Assembly: GCF_000513115.1 (NCBI RefSeq)
Contig: NZ_BAUU01000002.1
Coordinates: forward strand, 62,001 to 126,000
Direction: 5' to 3'
Length of the DNA: 64,000 nucleotides
Source: Halalkalibacter hemicellulosilyticusJCM 9152
Lineage (GTDB): Bacteria > Bacillota > Bacilli > Bacillales > Bacillaceae_D
Shown here: positions 26,647 through 35,320 of the stretch, in pieces
Layout of the letters: each line of letters starts with the position of its first letter
How positions within the stretch are numbered: position 1 is the stretch's first letter
Program-made: the position numbers and the translations under genes
The notes under the pieces: model-generated
The model's database searches: none
Seen by the model: only the letters and a program-made list of their open reading frames with translations
Told to the model about the DNA's origin: nothing

Positions 26647-27696
26647 TTGAAACGAGTAACCGTTATAGGAGCAGGTAGCTGGGGCACTGCTTTAGCGATG
26701 GTGCTTGCTGATAATCATCATGATGTACGAATTTGGGGAAGAAGAGCGAAACAAATAGAAGAAATAAACACGAAACATTCAAATAATCAATACTTACCTG
26801 GTATTTCCTTACCTGAACAAATAAGAGCCTACGAGAAGATGGAAGAAGCACTTGAAGGTACTGAAGTGGTTGTTTTGGTCGTCCCAACAAAAGCCATCCG
26901 TACAACGATCCAACAAATGGTTGAAAAGCTTCAAAACAAAGTAACGATCATTCACGCAAGTAAAGGAATTGAGCCTGGATCTCATAAACGTATTTCAGAA
27001 ATGATTGAAGAGGAAATGTGTAACTCATCATTTCTAGAGCATGTTGTTGTTTTATCAGGGCCAAGTCATGCCGAGGAAGTTAGTAGACGGCAACCAACTA
27101 CTGTTACTGTGTCTTCGCATAGTGAACAAGCTTCTAAATATGCTCAGGATTTGTTCTTCAACCAGCATTTTCGCGTGTATACAAATCCTGATTTAATCGG
27201 GGTTGAAATCGGTGGAGCTCTGAAAAACATTATTGCACTAGTTTGCGGATTAACAGAAGGGCTCAAGTTAGGGGATAATGCTAAGGCTGCTATAATGACA
27301 CGTGGATTAACAGAAATAGCTCGCGTTGGTATGAAGCTCGGTGCAAATCCAATGACATTTGCTGGGCTATCAGGACTTGGAGATTTAATTGTCACTTGTA
27401 CAAGTGTACATTCTCGAAACTTTCGAGCAGGGTTGATGTTAGGTAAAGGACAAACATTGGAGGATGTTCTTAATGAAATGGGTATGGTAGTAGAAGGCGT
27501 TCGTACGACACAAGCAACGTATGAGCTTGCCAGCAAACTACAAGTGGACATGCCTATCACGACAGCACTATATCGCGTTCTTTTTGAGCAGGTGAAGCCA
27601 CAAGACGCAGCTGATGAATTAATGGGTCGTGTGAAAAAGCATGAAGTAGAAGACTTACCTGTCGATTTAATTAAATCAACATTTAAAGAAGATTAA
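26647..27696 (+). CDS. gpsA: Glycerol-3-phosphate dehydrogenase [NAD(P)+]
   Basis: A 349-residue enzyme that reduces dihydroxyacetone phosphate to glycerol 3-phosphate for lipid synthesis. The nucleotide-binding GAGSWGTALA is at 7-16, and the substrate motif is GGALKNIIAL with the catalytic Lys near 190. I use TTG 26647 as start; the GTG at 26638 is part of the GAGGTGGA ribosome-binding site. It follows plsY by 21 bases. Confidence 0.93.
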   Translation: MKRVTVIGAGSWGTALAMVLADNHHDVRIWGRRAKQIEEINTKHSNNQYLPGISLPEQIRAYEKMEEALEGTEVVVLVVPTKAIRTTIQQMVEKLQNKVTIIHASKGIEPGSHKRISEMIEEEMCNSSFLEHVVVLSGPSHAEEVSRRQPTTVTVSSHSEQASKYAQDLFFNQHFRVYTNPDLIGVEIGGALKNIIALVCGLTEGLKLGDNAKAAIMTRGLTEIARVGMKLGANPMTFAGLSGLGDLIVTCTSVHSRNFRAGLMLGKGQTLEDVLNEMGMVVEGVRTTQATYELASKLQVDMPITTALYRVLFEQVKPQDAADELMGRVKKHEVEDLPVDLIKSTFKED

Positions 27697-27716
27697 GTTA
27701 ATTAGTCATACGTTCT

Positions 27717-27744
27717 CACCTTCTTTCTAGTCGTGCATATGATA
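27717..27744 (+). promoter_or_regulatory. Candidate SigK promoter of the spoVIF-type gene
   Basis: CATATGATA (27736-27744) fits the SigK -10 pattern CATAnnnTA. CACC (27717-27720), 15 bases upstream, fits the short -35 element. spoVIF of B. subtilis is transcribed late in the mother cell by SigK, which matches. Confidence 0.55.
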
Positions 27745-27775
27745 TGGTGATCATACGATTGAGGGAGGGCGAAAC

Positions 27776-28039
27776 ATGTTTGGAAAAAATGATTCGTTTA
27801 TGGATCAAATTCAAAAGAAAACGAGTGTGAAACCTGACGAAATTATGAAACTAGCTAATTCAGTTAGTCAAGCAAATTTACAAGATGAAAAAACCGTTCG
27901 ACAGCTTGTTGCTCAAGTAGCAAAGCTTGCTAATAAAGAAGTGTCAAAAGAAAAAGAAGACCAAATTGTCAATGCTATAGTTAATAATAACATGCCTGCT
28001 GACTTCTCTTCACTTGCTAAAATGTTCAATAAAAAGTAA
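27776..28039 (+). CDS. spoVIF: Stage VI sporulation protein F family (SpoVIF/YjcC-like)
   Basis: An 87-residue helical protein. The stretch MKLANSVSQANLQDEKTVRQ, followed by LVAQVAKLANKEVSKE and a short Lys-rich tail after MPADF, is the pattern of the SpoVIF (YjcC) family, which supports late assembly of the spore coat. A GAGGGAGGG site precedes the ATG. A SigK-like promoter lies directly upstream. In B. subtilis the gene is not at this place, so this is either a relocated copy or a paralogue. Confidence 0.65.
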   Translation: MFGKNDSFMDQIQKKTSVKPDEIMKLANSVSQANLQDEKTVRQLVAQVAKLANKEVSKEKEDQIVNAIVNNNMPADFSSLAKMFNKK

Positions 28040-28142
28040 AATTCACAACTATAGGCAATATCACAAGCATGTTTCATTTATGTGCATATACTTTAAAGAA
28101 CGAACATTATAATAGGGCTGTGTTAAAACGAAGGGTTACGTC

Positions 28143-28180
28143 ATGTTGAAGAAGTGCGCCCCCACTTCTTCAACATTTTA
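28143..28180 (+). terminator. Strong hairpin terminator downstream of the spoVIF-type gene
   Basis: ATGTTGAAGAAGTG and CACTTCTTCAACAT form a perfect 14-base stem with a 6-base loop, followed by TTTTAAA. It lies 104 bases after the stop codon. Confidence 0.75.
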
Positions 28181-28226
28181 AAGTTTAATCGTTCGCGACT
28201 CTGTCACTTCATTTTCGGACAAGCTG

Positions 28227-28235
28227 TGCTATAAT
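28227..28235 (+). promoter_or_regulatory. Extended -10 promoter of yphE-yphF
   Basis: TGC-TATAAT is a perfect extended -10 element 35 bases before the yphE start. No clear -35 hexamer is visible. Confidence 0.6.
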
Positions 28236-28270
28236 AAACGACAAACTGCAACAGAAAGAAGGGAAACATA

Positions 28271-28474
28271 TTGTCACAAGCGATGTTTAATATGTGGGTG
28301 TCTTTTTTTGCCCTTGCGCTTATGTTTGTTTCAGCAGGAACAGCTATTTTCAGTAGAACAAAATTAACAGGTTGGTTTCAAAAAGTAATGTTATCATTTT
28401 CATTTGTCTGCTTAATCGTAGCAGGAATTATTGTTTTCTTTATTGTTTTGGGCGGACCCACAGCTACAGTTTAG
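28271..28474 (+). CDS. yphE: YphE, small two-helix membrane protein (DUF2768 type)
   Basis: 67 residues, almost entirely two hydrophobic helices (about 7-26 and 38-62). Length and position before yphF agree with B. subtilis YphE, a protein of unknown function. Translation starts at TTG 28271 behind a GAAGGGAAA site; there is no better start. It lies 21 bases before yphF in one operon. Confidence 0.75.
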   Translation: MSQAMFNMWVSFFALALMFVSAGTAIFSRTKLTGWFQKVMLSFSFVCLIVAGIIVFFIVLGGPTATV

Positions 28475-28495
28475 TTTAAAGGAGATACGTTTGGT

Positions 28496-29224
28496 ATGAA
28501 GCGAGTGATTCAATCTTTGGTTTTAATCGTAGGCATGTTCATGCTAGCAGGTTGTTTTCTGCCTGATGATCAACGCGCGGAAAACCAAATCGCCTATCCT
28601 GATCAGTTACAATCTGTTCAATTAGCAATAGACCAATTCCAATCAGATTCTGGTGTATTACCGATTTATACATTTGATGAGCATACGTCGCTATACAATC
28701 GTTATGTTGTTGATTTTAACCAATTGGTTCCACGTTATTTACAGCAACCACCTGGTACTGCTTTTGAGAATGGTGGTGTATTTCGATATGCATTAGTGAA
28801 TGTAGAAGAGGAACCTGAAGTGAAAGTGATTGATTTACGCCCGCAATCGGTTATTCAGCAATATCATCGTAGGGTGAATGATTATATAAGGAACCATACT
28901 TATGTACCTATTATGGAAGTAGTCGATGATGGATTATTTATGTTAGATTATGAAGAGCTTGGTTTTTCAGAAGAACCACTTGTACAAAGTCCTTATTCCG
29001 AGCAATTTTTACCCCTTCTTTTTACGCATGATCATGAAGTTATAATAGACTATCGACTTGATATTTACCAAATGTTATTAGAGTATGATCATTCTTTTAA
29101 TGAAGACGAAGATCTTCGTCCGATATTGTATCAACATTCTCCATTTGTTCCAGCAAGGAGTGTACCTTACGTACTAGATGAGAATGGAGAGCCGATCTAT
29201 GAAATGTCGTTAAGAAAAAAATGA
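28496..29224 (+). CDS. yphF: YphF, lipoprotein of unknown function
   Basis: 242 residues with a lipoprotein signal: basic MKR, a hydrophobic core, then the lipobox LAGC with the lipid-carrying Cys at residue 20. The mature part is acidic and repeatedly mentions Tyr/Asp/Glu-rich strands without a known catalytic motif. Length and place before spoIVA agree with B. subtilis YphF. The protein should be anchored on the outer face of the membrane. Confidence 0.78.
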   Translation: MKRVIQSLVLIVGMFMLAGCFLPDDQRAENQIAYPDQLQSVQLAIDQFQSDSGVLPIYTFDEHTSLYNRYVVDFNQLVPRYLQQPPGTAFENGGVFRYALVNVEEEPEVKVIDLRPQSVIQQYHRRVNDYIRNHTYVPIMEVVDDGLFMLDYEELGFSEEPLVQSPYSEQFLPLLFTHDHEVIIDYRLDIYQMLLEYDHSFNEDEDLRPILYQHSPFVPARSVPYVLDENGEPIYEMSLRKK

Positions 29225-29251
29225 TTTATTTTAAATAAAAGTTGGTCTACT

Positions 29252-29295
29252 AAGTCCTTTTCGTTGATATACATAATCAAAGGAAGGGGCTTTTT
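29252..29295 (+). terminator. Terminator of yphE-yphF
   Basis: AAGTCCTTTTC with TTGAT pairs with ATCAA and GGAAGGGGCTT, with several G-U pairs and one mismatch, followed by TTTTT. Confidence 0.7.
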
Positions 29296-29313
29296 GCTAT
29301 GAATCCCCTTCTC

Positions 29314-29345
29314 GGTATTTAGTGAGATCACCTACTACATACAAA
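29314..29345 (+). promoter_or_regulatory. Possible SigE promoter of spoIVA
   Basis: CATACAAA (29338-29345) resembles the SigE -10 element CATACAAT. GGTATTT (29314-29320) could be the -35 element, although the 17-base spacing is on the long side. spoIVA is SigE-dependent in B. subtilis. Confidence 0.35.
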
Positions 29346-29448
29346 TTGTTGTCATAAACCTTGTACACCATCATAGTAATGGTAATGTCCAAGGTTTACG
29401 GAAGTAGGAAGATGAATCTCAAATCTTTACTGATCGGGAGGGGATCAA

Positions 29449-30927
29449 GTGGAAAAGGTTGATATTTTCAAGGATATAGCCGAACGAACAGGCGGCGATA
29501 TTTATCTTGGAGTTGTAGGTGCAGTTCGAACAGGGAAATCGACATTCATTAAAAAATTTATGGAGCTAGTCGTACTCCCGAATATTGAAAATGAATCTGA
29601 GAAAGCAAGAGCACAAGATGAATTGCCACAAAGTGCTGCTGGCAAAACCATTATGACAACTGAACCGAAGTTTGTTCCTAATCAAGCTGTATCGGTACAT
29701 GTTGATGATGGGTTAGATGTGAATATACGTTTAGTTGATTGTGTTGGATATGCGGTTCCTGGGGCAAAGGGCTATGAAGATGAGCACGGACCACGAATGA
29801 TAAATACTCCGTGGTATGAAGAGCCTATTCCGTTTCAAGAAGCCGCAGAAATTGGTACGAGAAAAGTTATTCAAGAACATTCTACTTTAGGAATTATTGT
29901 TACGACAGATGGAACGATTGGTGAAATTCCTCGCCAAGATTATAAAGAATCTGAACATAGAGTAGTAGAAGAATTGAAAGAAGTCGGTAAACCGTTCATT
30001 ATGGTTGTCAATAGTGTACGCCCTCATCATCCTGAAACAGAACAATTACGTCAAAGCTTAAGTGATGAGTATGATATCCCCGTATTATCAATGAGCATTG
30101 AGGGGATGACTGACCATGATATTAACAATGTTTTAAGAGAGGTATTATATGAATTTCCGGTTCACGAGGTCAATGTGAACTTACCGAGCTGGGTAATGGT
30201 TCTTCGTGAGGATCACTGGTTACGTCAAAGTTATGAAGAGTCAGTTAGAGAAACCGTGCAAGATATAAAACGTTTACGTGATGTTGACCGAGTAGTAGGG
30301 CAATTTACAGAATATGAGTTTATTGATCAAGCAAGATTAGCAGGAATTGAAATGGGGCAGGGAGTCGCTGAAATTGATTTATATGCTCCAGATGATTTAT
30401 ATGATCAAGTATTAAAAGAAGTTGTCGGAGTAGAAATTCGCGGTAAGGATCATTTATTACAACTTATGCAAGAATTTGCCCACGCTAAAGAGGAATATGA
30501 TCAAGTTGCTGATGCACTAAGGATGGTAAAGCAAACGGGTTATGGCATTGCAGCACCTGCCTTATCAGACATGAGCCTAGACGAACCGGAAATTATTAGA
30601 CAGGGATCGCGATTTGGTGTTCGTTTAAAGGCAGTAGCTCCTTCGATTCATATGATTAAAGTCGATGTTGAATCAGAATTTGCTCCTATTATTGGAACCG
30701 AGAAACAAAGTGAAGAACTTGTTCGTTATTTGATGCAAGATTTTGAAGAGAATCCACTTTCGATTTGGAACTCGGATATTTTCGGTCGTTCGTTAAATTC
30801 AATCGTACGAGAGGGGATTTCAGCAAAATTATCACTCATGCCTGAGAACGCTCGATATAAACTAAAAGAAACACTAGAAAGAATTATTAATGAGGGTTCA
30901 GGAGGTTTAATTGCGATTATATTATAA
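29449..30927 (+). CDS. spoIVA: SpoIVA, spore coat morphogenetic ATPase
   Basis: A 492-residue protein, exactly the length of the B. subtilis one. It polymerises on the forespore surface by ATP hydrolysis and forms the coat basement layer. The Walker A motif GAVRTGKST is at 24-32, and a Walker B-like VDCVGYAVPG lies near 100. The C-terminus ends GSGGLIAIIL, the region that contacts SpoVM. Start is GTG 29449 behind GGGAGGGGATC. It is a single-gene unit. The next genes in B. subtilis, hbs and folE, are missing here. Confidence 0.96.
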   Translation: MEKVDIFKDIAERTGGDIYLGVVGAVRTGKSTFIKKFMELVVLPNIENESEKARAQDELPQSAAGKTIMTTEPKFVPNQAVSVHVDDGLDVNIRLVDCVGYAVPGAKGYEDEHGPRMINTPWYEEPIPFQEAAEIGTRKVIQEHSTLGIIVTTDGTIGEIPRQDYKESEHRVVEELKEVGKPFIMVVNSVRPHHPETEQLRQSLSDEYDIPVLSMSIEGMTDHDINNVLREVLYEFPVHEVNVNLPSWVMVLREDHWLRQSYEESVRETVQDIKRLRDVDRVVGQFTEYEFIDQARLAGIEMGQGVAEIDLYAPDDLYDQVLKEVVGVEIRGKDHLLQLMQEFAHAKEEYDQVADALRMVKQTGYGIAAPALSDMSLDEPEIIRQGSRFGVRLKAVAPSIHMIKVDVESEFAPIIGTEKQSEELVRYLMQDFEENPLSIWNSDIFGRSLNSIVREGISAKLSLMPENARYKLKETLERIINEGSGGLIAIIL

Positions 30928-30951
30928 AATAACTTCATATTGAAGATGACA

Positions 30952-31032
30952 GAAGGTAGTAATTCACTAGAATGTATAATGATCTAAACGACATTACACA
31001 TCTTGATGTTACTACTTTCTTTTGCTTTTTCA
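30952..31032 (+). terminator. Weak long-loop hairpin after spoIVA
   Basis: GAAGGTAGTAA (30952-30962) pairs with TTACTACTTTC (31009-31019) over a 46-base loop, followed by TTTTGCTTTTT. It may end the spoIVA transcript. The loop is longer than in usual terminators. Confidence 0.4.
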
Positions 31033-31091
31033 ATTGAGAATATGCTAAGATTTTTACATATGCTCTAATGACAGCGAAAATAACAAATTTG

Positions 31092-31100
31092 TGATACTAT
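31092..31100 (+). promoter_or_regulatory. Possible extended -10 promoter of the mtrB operon
   Basis: TGA-TACTAT lies 46 bases before the mtrB start. ATGACA at 31068-31073 resembles a -35 hexamer but is 21 bases away. Confidence 0.4.
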
Positions 31101-31146
31101 TGTGTAGAAGCATAGTTGAGAAAAGTGATAGACAGGAGAGTTTAGA

Positions 31147-31365
31147 ATGAGTAACCAAAATGATTTCTTTGTTATTAAAGCGAAAGAAAATGGCGTGAAC
31201 GTAATTGGATTAACGAGAGGCTCTGATACGCGTTTTCATCATTCAGAGAAACTTGATAAAGGTGAAGTAATGATTGCACAATTTACTGAACATACATCGG
31301 CTGTGAAAGTACGCGGACATGCTATTATCCAGACTAGTTATGGGACGATTAATACGAACGATTAA
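31147..31365 (+). CDS. mtrB: TRAP, trp RNA-binding attenuation protein
   Basis: A 72-residue protein forming an 11-subunit ring that, with bound tryptophan, wraps RNA carrying G/UAG triplets. The sequence is recognisable from [19 protein letters not shown] through [21 protein letters not shown] to the ligand region around HAIIQTSYG. Its binding array is present in this window in front of trpE (40584-40640). It is the first gene of the cluster that continues with hepS, as in B. subtilis except that folE does not precede it. Confidence 0.95.
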   Translation: MSNQNDFFVIKAKENGVNVIGLTRGSDTRFHHSEKLDKGEVMIAQFTEHTSAVKVRGHAIIQTSYGTINTND

Positions 31366-31409
31366 GGGAAATAGATGAGTTTTTTACACAGAATTTGGGG
31401 GACATGTTA

Positions 31410-32192
31410 ATGAGAAGTTTATATTTATATCAAGAAAATGTTGAAGAGGTTAAAGGTGAGTTTAATCAAGCGATTAAGCATCATTATTTACAAACCTATG
31501 TACCAGACATAGAAGTAGATGATGATAAAATCCGTTTTATGTATGCGATGTTACATAATAAAATGACAAAAGAAGATTTGCATTTATTAATCTTGTCAAC
31601 ACTTCTTGTTCAAGCTGGTCTGGATATACATGATGAAGTGACGTTAAAAAATGTAGATACAGATGAGCTAAAAAAGAAAAGACAATTAACCGTATTAGCA
31701 GGTGATTATTATGTAGCGATGTACTATCATTTGCTTGCTAAAAATGGGAATGTTCCCCTCATTCAAAAGATTAGTCACACGATTCAACAAATAAATGAAA
31801 AGAAAATGAATCATTATGAGCAGGAAGAAATATCGATCGAAGAGTATAAAAAGATTGTCGAAATTATTGAAACCGGACTCATGCAACAAGTAGCTTCTCA
31901 TTTCGATCTAGAACTATGGAGGCTTCTTATTAAAGAGTTCTTTTATTTTAAAATGCTTACGAATGAAAAGAATTTATTAATTAATGGTGAACAAACCGCT
32001 TTATTACGAGGGCTTCACAAAACTAAACCTCTTATTCATAGGGACTCATTTTTAGACAATAAGATAGAAGAGTCAAAAGATCGCATGTTACAACTTGTAG
32101 AATCTTCGGCTACTATTAAGCCTTTTATCATTTGGCATATTGATCAATACATTTGCTATGATACATTAGAGAATATCGCAGAGGGTGAATAA
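31410..32192 (+). CDS. hepS: Heptaprenyl diphosphate synthase component I
   Basis: 260 residues. HepS is the non-catalytic subunit that, with HepT, makes the C35 side chain of menaquinone-7. It has no DDxxD motif, as expected for component I. I start it at ATG 31410, 7 bases after GGGGGA; upstream TTG and ATG codons are too close to that site. The match is by position between mtrB and menG and by the general pattern, since this subunit is poorly conserved. It ends one base before the menG start. Confidence 0.82.
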   Translation: MRSLYLYQENVEEVKGEFNQAIKHHYLQTYVPDIEVDDDKIRFMYAMLHNKMTKEDLHLLILSTLLVQAGLDIHDEVTLKNVDTDELKKKRQLTVLAGDYYVAMYYHLLAKNGNVPLIQKISHTIQQINEKKMNHYEQEEISIEEYKKIVEIIETGLMQQVASHFDLELWRLLIKEFFYFKMLTNEKNLLINGEQTALLRGLHKTKPLIHRDSFLDNKIEESKDRMLQLVESSATIKPFIIWHIDQYICYDTLENIAEGE

Positions 32193-32193
32193 G

Positions 32194-32889
32194 ATGTCTC
32201 AAACAAAAGAGGAACGTGTGCATCAAGTGTTCCAATCTATTTATAAAAAATATGACCTTATGAATTCCGTCATTAGCTTTCAACGCCATAAAGCTTGGCG
32301 TAAAGATACAATGAAAATCATGCAAGTCCAAAAAGGAAATCGAGCTCTCGATCTTTGTTGTGGTACAGGTGATTGGACGATTGCATTAGCTGAAGCTGTC
32401 GGGGAGAATGGACAAGTTATTGGGTTAGACTTCAGTGAGAATATGTTAAAGGTTGGACAAGAAAAAATTCAACACCTACAATTAAATCAAGCTAATCTAG
32501 TGCTCGGCAATGCAATGGAGCTTCCGTATGATGATGCTTCATTTGATTTTGTTACCATTGGTTTTGGCCTTCGCAACGTTCCTGATTATATGCAAGTATT
32601 AGCAGAAATGCACCGAGTTGTTAAACCAGGGGGGAAAGTAGTCTGCTTAGAAACATCTCAGCCGACGATGCCAGTATTTAAGCAATTATACTTTTTTTAT
32701 TTTAAAAGAATTATGCCCCTCTTCGGTAAGATGTTTGCAAAAAGCTATGAAGAGTATTCGTGGCTTCAAGAGTCTACGATGACCTTTCCAGACCGTACTA
32801 AACTTGCGGCGATGTTTAAAGAGACTGGTTTTAAAGATGTTAAAGTGAAGGCGTATTCTGGAGGAGTAGCTGCCATGCATTTGGAATAA
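32194..32889 (+). CDS. menG: Demethylmenaquinone methyltransferase
   Basis: A 231-residue SAM-dependent methyltransferase of the UbiE/MenG family that makes the last step to menaquinone. The SAM motif [11 protein letters not shown] is near residues 48-58, followed by GLDFSENML and the family signature FGLRNVPDY near 123-131. The ATG at 32194 follows AGAGGG; the in-frame GTG at 32185 lies in that site. The gene is also called menH or gerCB in older maps. It works in both menaquinone routes, including the futalosine route suggested by the next genes. Confidence 0.92.
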   Translation: MSQTKEERVHQVFQSIYKKYDLMNSVISFQRHKAWRKDTMKIMQVQKGNRALDLCCGTGDWTIALAEAVGENGQVIGLDFSENMLKVGQEKIQHLQLNQANLVLGNAMELPYDDASFDFVTIGFGLRNVPDYMQVLAEMHRVVKPGGKVVCLETSQPTMPVFKQLYFFYFKRIMPLFGKMFAKSYEEYSWLQESTMTFPDRTKLAAMFKETGFKDVKVKAYSGGVAAMHLE

Positions 32890-32924
32890 AGAAGAGGGAT
32901 GAATAGAGATAGGAGCCGATTACG

Positions 32925-33800
32925 TTGGTAAGAAAAATAAAAATCATCTTAGAAATGATTAAGTTTGAACACACTATATTTGCGCTACCATTTGCGTTTT
33001 TGGGAGCAATTTTAGGTAGCTTTATTATGAGGGGAGATTTTCCACAATTATCTGAATGGATATGGATTACACTTGCAATGGTAGGAGCTAGAAGTGCAGC
33101 AATGTCACTTAATCGTGTCATTGACGCCCAAATAGATAAGCATAATCCAAGAACAGCAGAACGAGCTATTCCAGCAGGCTTAGTTTCCAAAATTGAAGTT
33201 TGGTTATTTATCGTTATTTCGTTTGTTGTGTTGTTCTTCTCTGCCTTTCAATTAAATATGCTTGCTGTTTATTTGTTGCCAATTGCTGTTTTCTTTCTTG
33301 TCATTTATTCATATACAAAACGTTTCACTTGGACTTGTCACCTTATTTTAGGGATAACGATAGGAATTGCGCCTTTAGGTGGATGGGTAGGAGCAACAGG
33401 GACATTGCCCTTTGAAGCATACTTTTTATTTGTAGCTGTAGCATTATGGATAGCTGGCTTTGATGTCATTTATGCAACTCAAGACGCTGATTATGACAAA
33501 GAACATGGGTTGCACTCTATCCCAAGTCGATTTGGTATTAAACAAGCATTGCTACTTGCAAGAGCGTTTCACACTGTTAGTTTTTTAAGTTTCCTAAGCT
33601 TGTTTTTTGTTACACCTTTAGGGTGGCTTTATTTGGCTGGAGTCATTATTTCTGGTGCCATTCTTGTCTATGAACACTCACTTGTTTCAGAGAATGATTT
33701 ATCAAAAGTACACGTAGCCTTCTTTCCTATGAATAGCATATTAAGCGTTGTTTTATTTGTATTTGCGATAGGAGATGTCCTTATATGGACCAATTTATAA
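32925..33800 (+). CDS. mqnP: UbiA-family prenyltransferase, probable MqnP
   Basis: A 291-residue membrane protein with about eight hydrophobic segments. It carries both Asp-rich motifs of UbiA enzymes: NRVIDAQID (near 66-74) and DADYDKE (near 187-193). It resembles 4-hydroxybenzoate prenyltransferases, and the neighbours ubiX and mqnA point to MqnP, which prenylates the naphthoate intermediate of the futalosine menaquinone route. It is not MenA by its motifs and context. Start is TTG 32925 behind AGGAG, 9 bases upstream. It overlaps ubiX by 16 bases. Confidence 0.82.
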   Translation: MVRKIKIILEMIKFEHTIFALPFAFLGAILGSFIMRGDFPQLSEWIWITLAMVGARSAAMSLNRVIDAQIDKHNPRTAERAIPAGLVSKIEVWLFIVISFVVLFFSAFQLNMLAVYLLPIAVFFLVIYSYTKRFTWTCHLILGITIGIAPLGGWVGATGTLPFEAYFLFVAVALWIAGFDVIYATQDADYDKEHGLHSIPSRFGIKQALLLARAFHTVSFLSFLSLFFVTPLGWLYLAGVIISGAILVYEHSLVSENDLSKVHVAFFPMNSILSVVLFVFAIGDVLIWTNL

Positions 33801-34393
33801 AAGGAACGTATACAGTCGGCATTACCGGTGCTAGTGGTGCACAATATGGGATAAAACTCGTTAATCAACTGCTGCTCGAATCTTATCAGGTACATTTAGT
33901 TATAACCGAAGCTGCCTGGCAAGTATTCGATTTAGAGTTGCAATTGGATGTGGGGAATAGAGAACGGTTGATCGATGATTTATTCAACAAAAATCGACAT
34001 TTGTTATGTTATCATTCCTTACGTGATTACTCTGCACCGATTGCTAGTGGCTCTTACAAAAATGATGGTATGGTTATCATTCCGTGCTCGATGGGGACAT
34101 TGTCTAGCATCGCACATGCTTCATCGAATAATTTACTTGAACGGACTGCAGATGTCATGTTAAAGGAAAAAAGGAAATTAATTATTGTACCTAGGGAAAC
34201 CCCCCTAAATGAGCTTCATCTAGAGAATATGTTAAGACTAGCCAAAATGGGTGTAACGATCCTTCCTGCAATGCCTGGTTTTTATCAACAACCTAAAAAT
34301 TTGGAGGATCTAATTAATTTTGTAGTTGGAAAAGTTTTGGATAATTTAGATGTCGATCATTCATTATTTACTCGTTGGGGGGAACAGCAATGA
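33785..34393 (+). CDS. ubiX: UbiX-family flavin prenyltransferase
   Basis: A 202-residue enzyme that attaches a dimethylallyl group to FMN to make the cofactor of UbiD-type decarboxylases. Marks are VGITGASGAQYGIKL (11-25), PCSMGTLSSIAHA near 100-110, and the phosphate-binding VPRETPLNELHLENM (near 140). In the futalosine route a UbiX/UbiD pair removes the naphthoate carboxyl group; no ubiD is in this window. The ATG overlaps mqnP by 16 bases, and the TGA stop overlaps the mqnA start as ATGA. This is tight translational coupling. Confidence 0.88.
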   Translation: MDQFIKGTYTVGITGASGAQYGIKLVNQLLLESYQVHLVITEAAWQVFDLELQLDVGNRERLIDDLFNKNRHLLCYHSLRDYSAPIASGSYKNDGMVIIPCSMGTLSSIAHASSNNLLERTADVMLKEKRKLIIVPRETPLNELHLENMLRLAKMGVTILPAMPGFYQQPKNLEDLINFVVGKVLDNLDVDHSLFTRWGEQQ

Positions 34394-35238
34394 GTTTAAC
34401 AATCGGAGAAATCTCTTACACGAATATTTTGCCATTTTTTTATTATTTAGATCGAAACGAATTGGAACGAAATGATTATCAGTTTGTTCCTCAAGTACCT
34501 TCACAATTAAACGACGCGATGGCTAATGGTAAGGTTGATATTGGTGGTATTTCATCTTTTGCTTATGCAAATAATCAACACAGTTTCTCACTGTTACCTG
34601 ATTTATCTGTAACGACATATGGGAAAGTACGTTCAATCTTCTTATTTTCAAAATACCCTATCGATCAATTAGATAACAAGAAGATTGCTCTAACTTCAAG
34701 TTCAGAAACATCTGTTCATTTATTGAAAATCATTTTAGGTTATTTTTATCATAAACATGTTACATACGAAATTGTACAACCTCATTTTCACCATATGATA
34801 AATCGGTATGATGGTTGTTTGTTAATAGGTGATGATGCGATTGTTGCGAATCGCCAATTAGCAAAAGACTTATACGTATATGACTTAGGAGAAATTTGGT
34901 ATGAACAGACAGGATTACCAATGACTTATGCTGTATTTGCCGTTCGAAACAAATGTATCGAGGCTAAGCCGAATGAAGTGTTAAGCTTTTATAAAGCACT
35001 TTTAGCTAGTAAGAAAAGAAGCGAAAACGACCAATACAGACCGATGATAAAAGATATTTTATTAACACATGGTGGAACACAACCTTTTTGGGAGAAATAC
35101 TTTAAGCAGCTCTGTAATGACTTTGGACAAAAAGAGCAAGAAGGATTACGATTCTATTATCATTTACTATACAAATTAGGCTATTTACGTGAACCTGTCG
35201 ATCACTTACATGTGTGGAATCCGGTACTTCAATTATAA
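34390..35238 (+). CDS. mqnA: MqnA, chorismate dehydratase of the futalosine pathway
   Basis: A 282-residue periplasmic-binding-protein-like enzyme that removes water from chorismate to give 3-enolpyruvyl-benzoate, the first committed step of the futalosine route. Typical marks are GEISYTNILPFFYYLD (6-21), KVDIGGISSFAYA (about 52-64), and LLIGDDAI (near 147). It has no signal peptide. ATG 34390 has TTGGGGGGA upstream and overlaps the ubiX stop by four bases. Chorismate itself is made by aroC, 3 kb downstream. Confidence 0.88.
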   Translation: MSLTIGEISYTNILPFFYYLDRNELERNDYQFVPQVPSQLNDAMANGKVDIGGISSFAYANNQHSFSLLPDLSVTTYGKVRSIFLFSKYPIDQLDNKKIALTSSSETSVHLLKIILGYFYHKHVTYEIVQPHFHHMINRYDGCLLIGDDAIVANRQLAKDLYVYDLGEIWYEQTGLPMTYAVFAVRNKCIEAKPNEVLSFYKALLASKKRSENDQYRPMIKDILLTHGGTQPFWEKYFKQLCNDFGQKEQEGLRFYYHLLYKLGYLREPVDHLHVWNPVLQL

Positions 35239-35320
35239 AGGGACTTGCATGAAACGTGATTCAATGTTCTAATTAAAGGAAGAGCGTAATGAATTCGTTT
35301 AAATAAATAAGGTGGACGAC

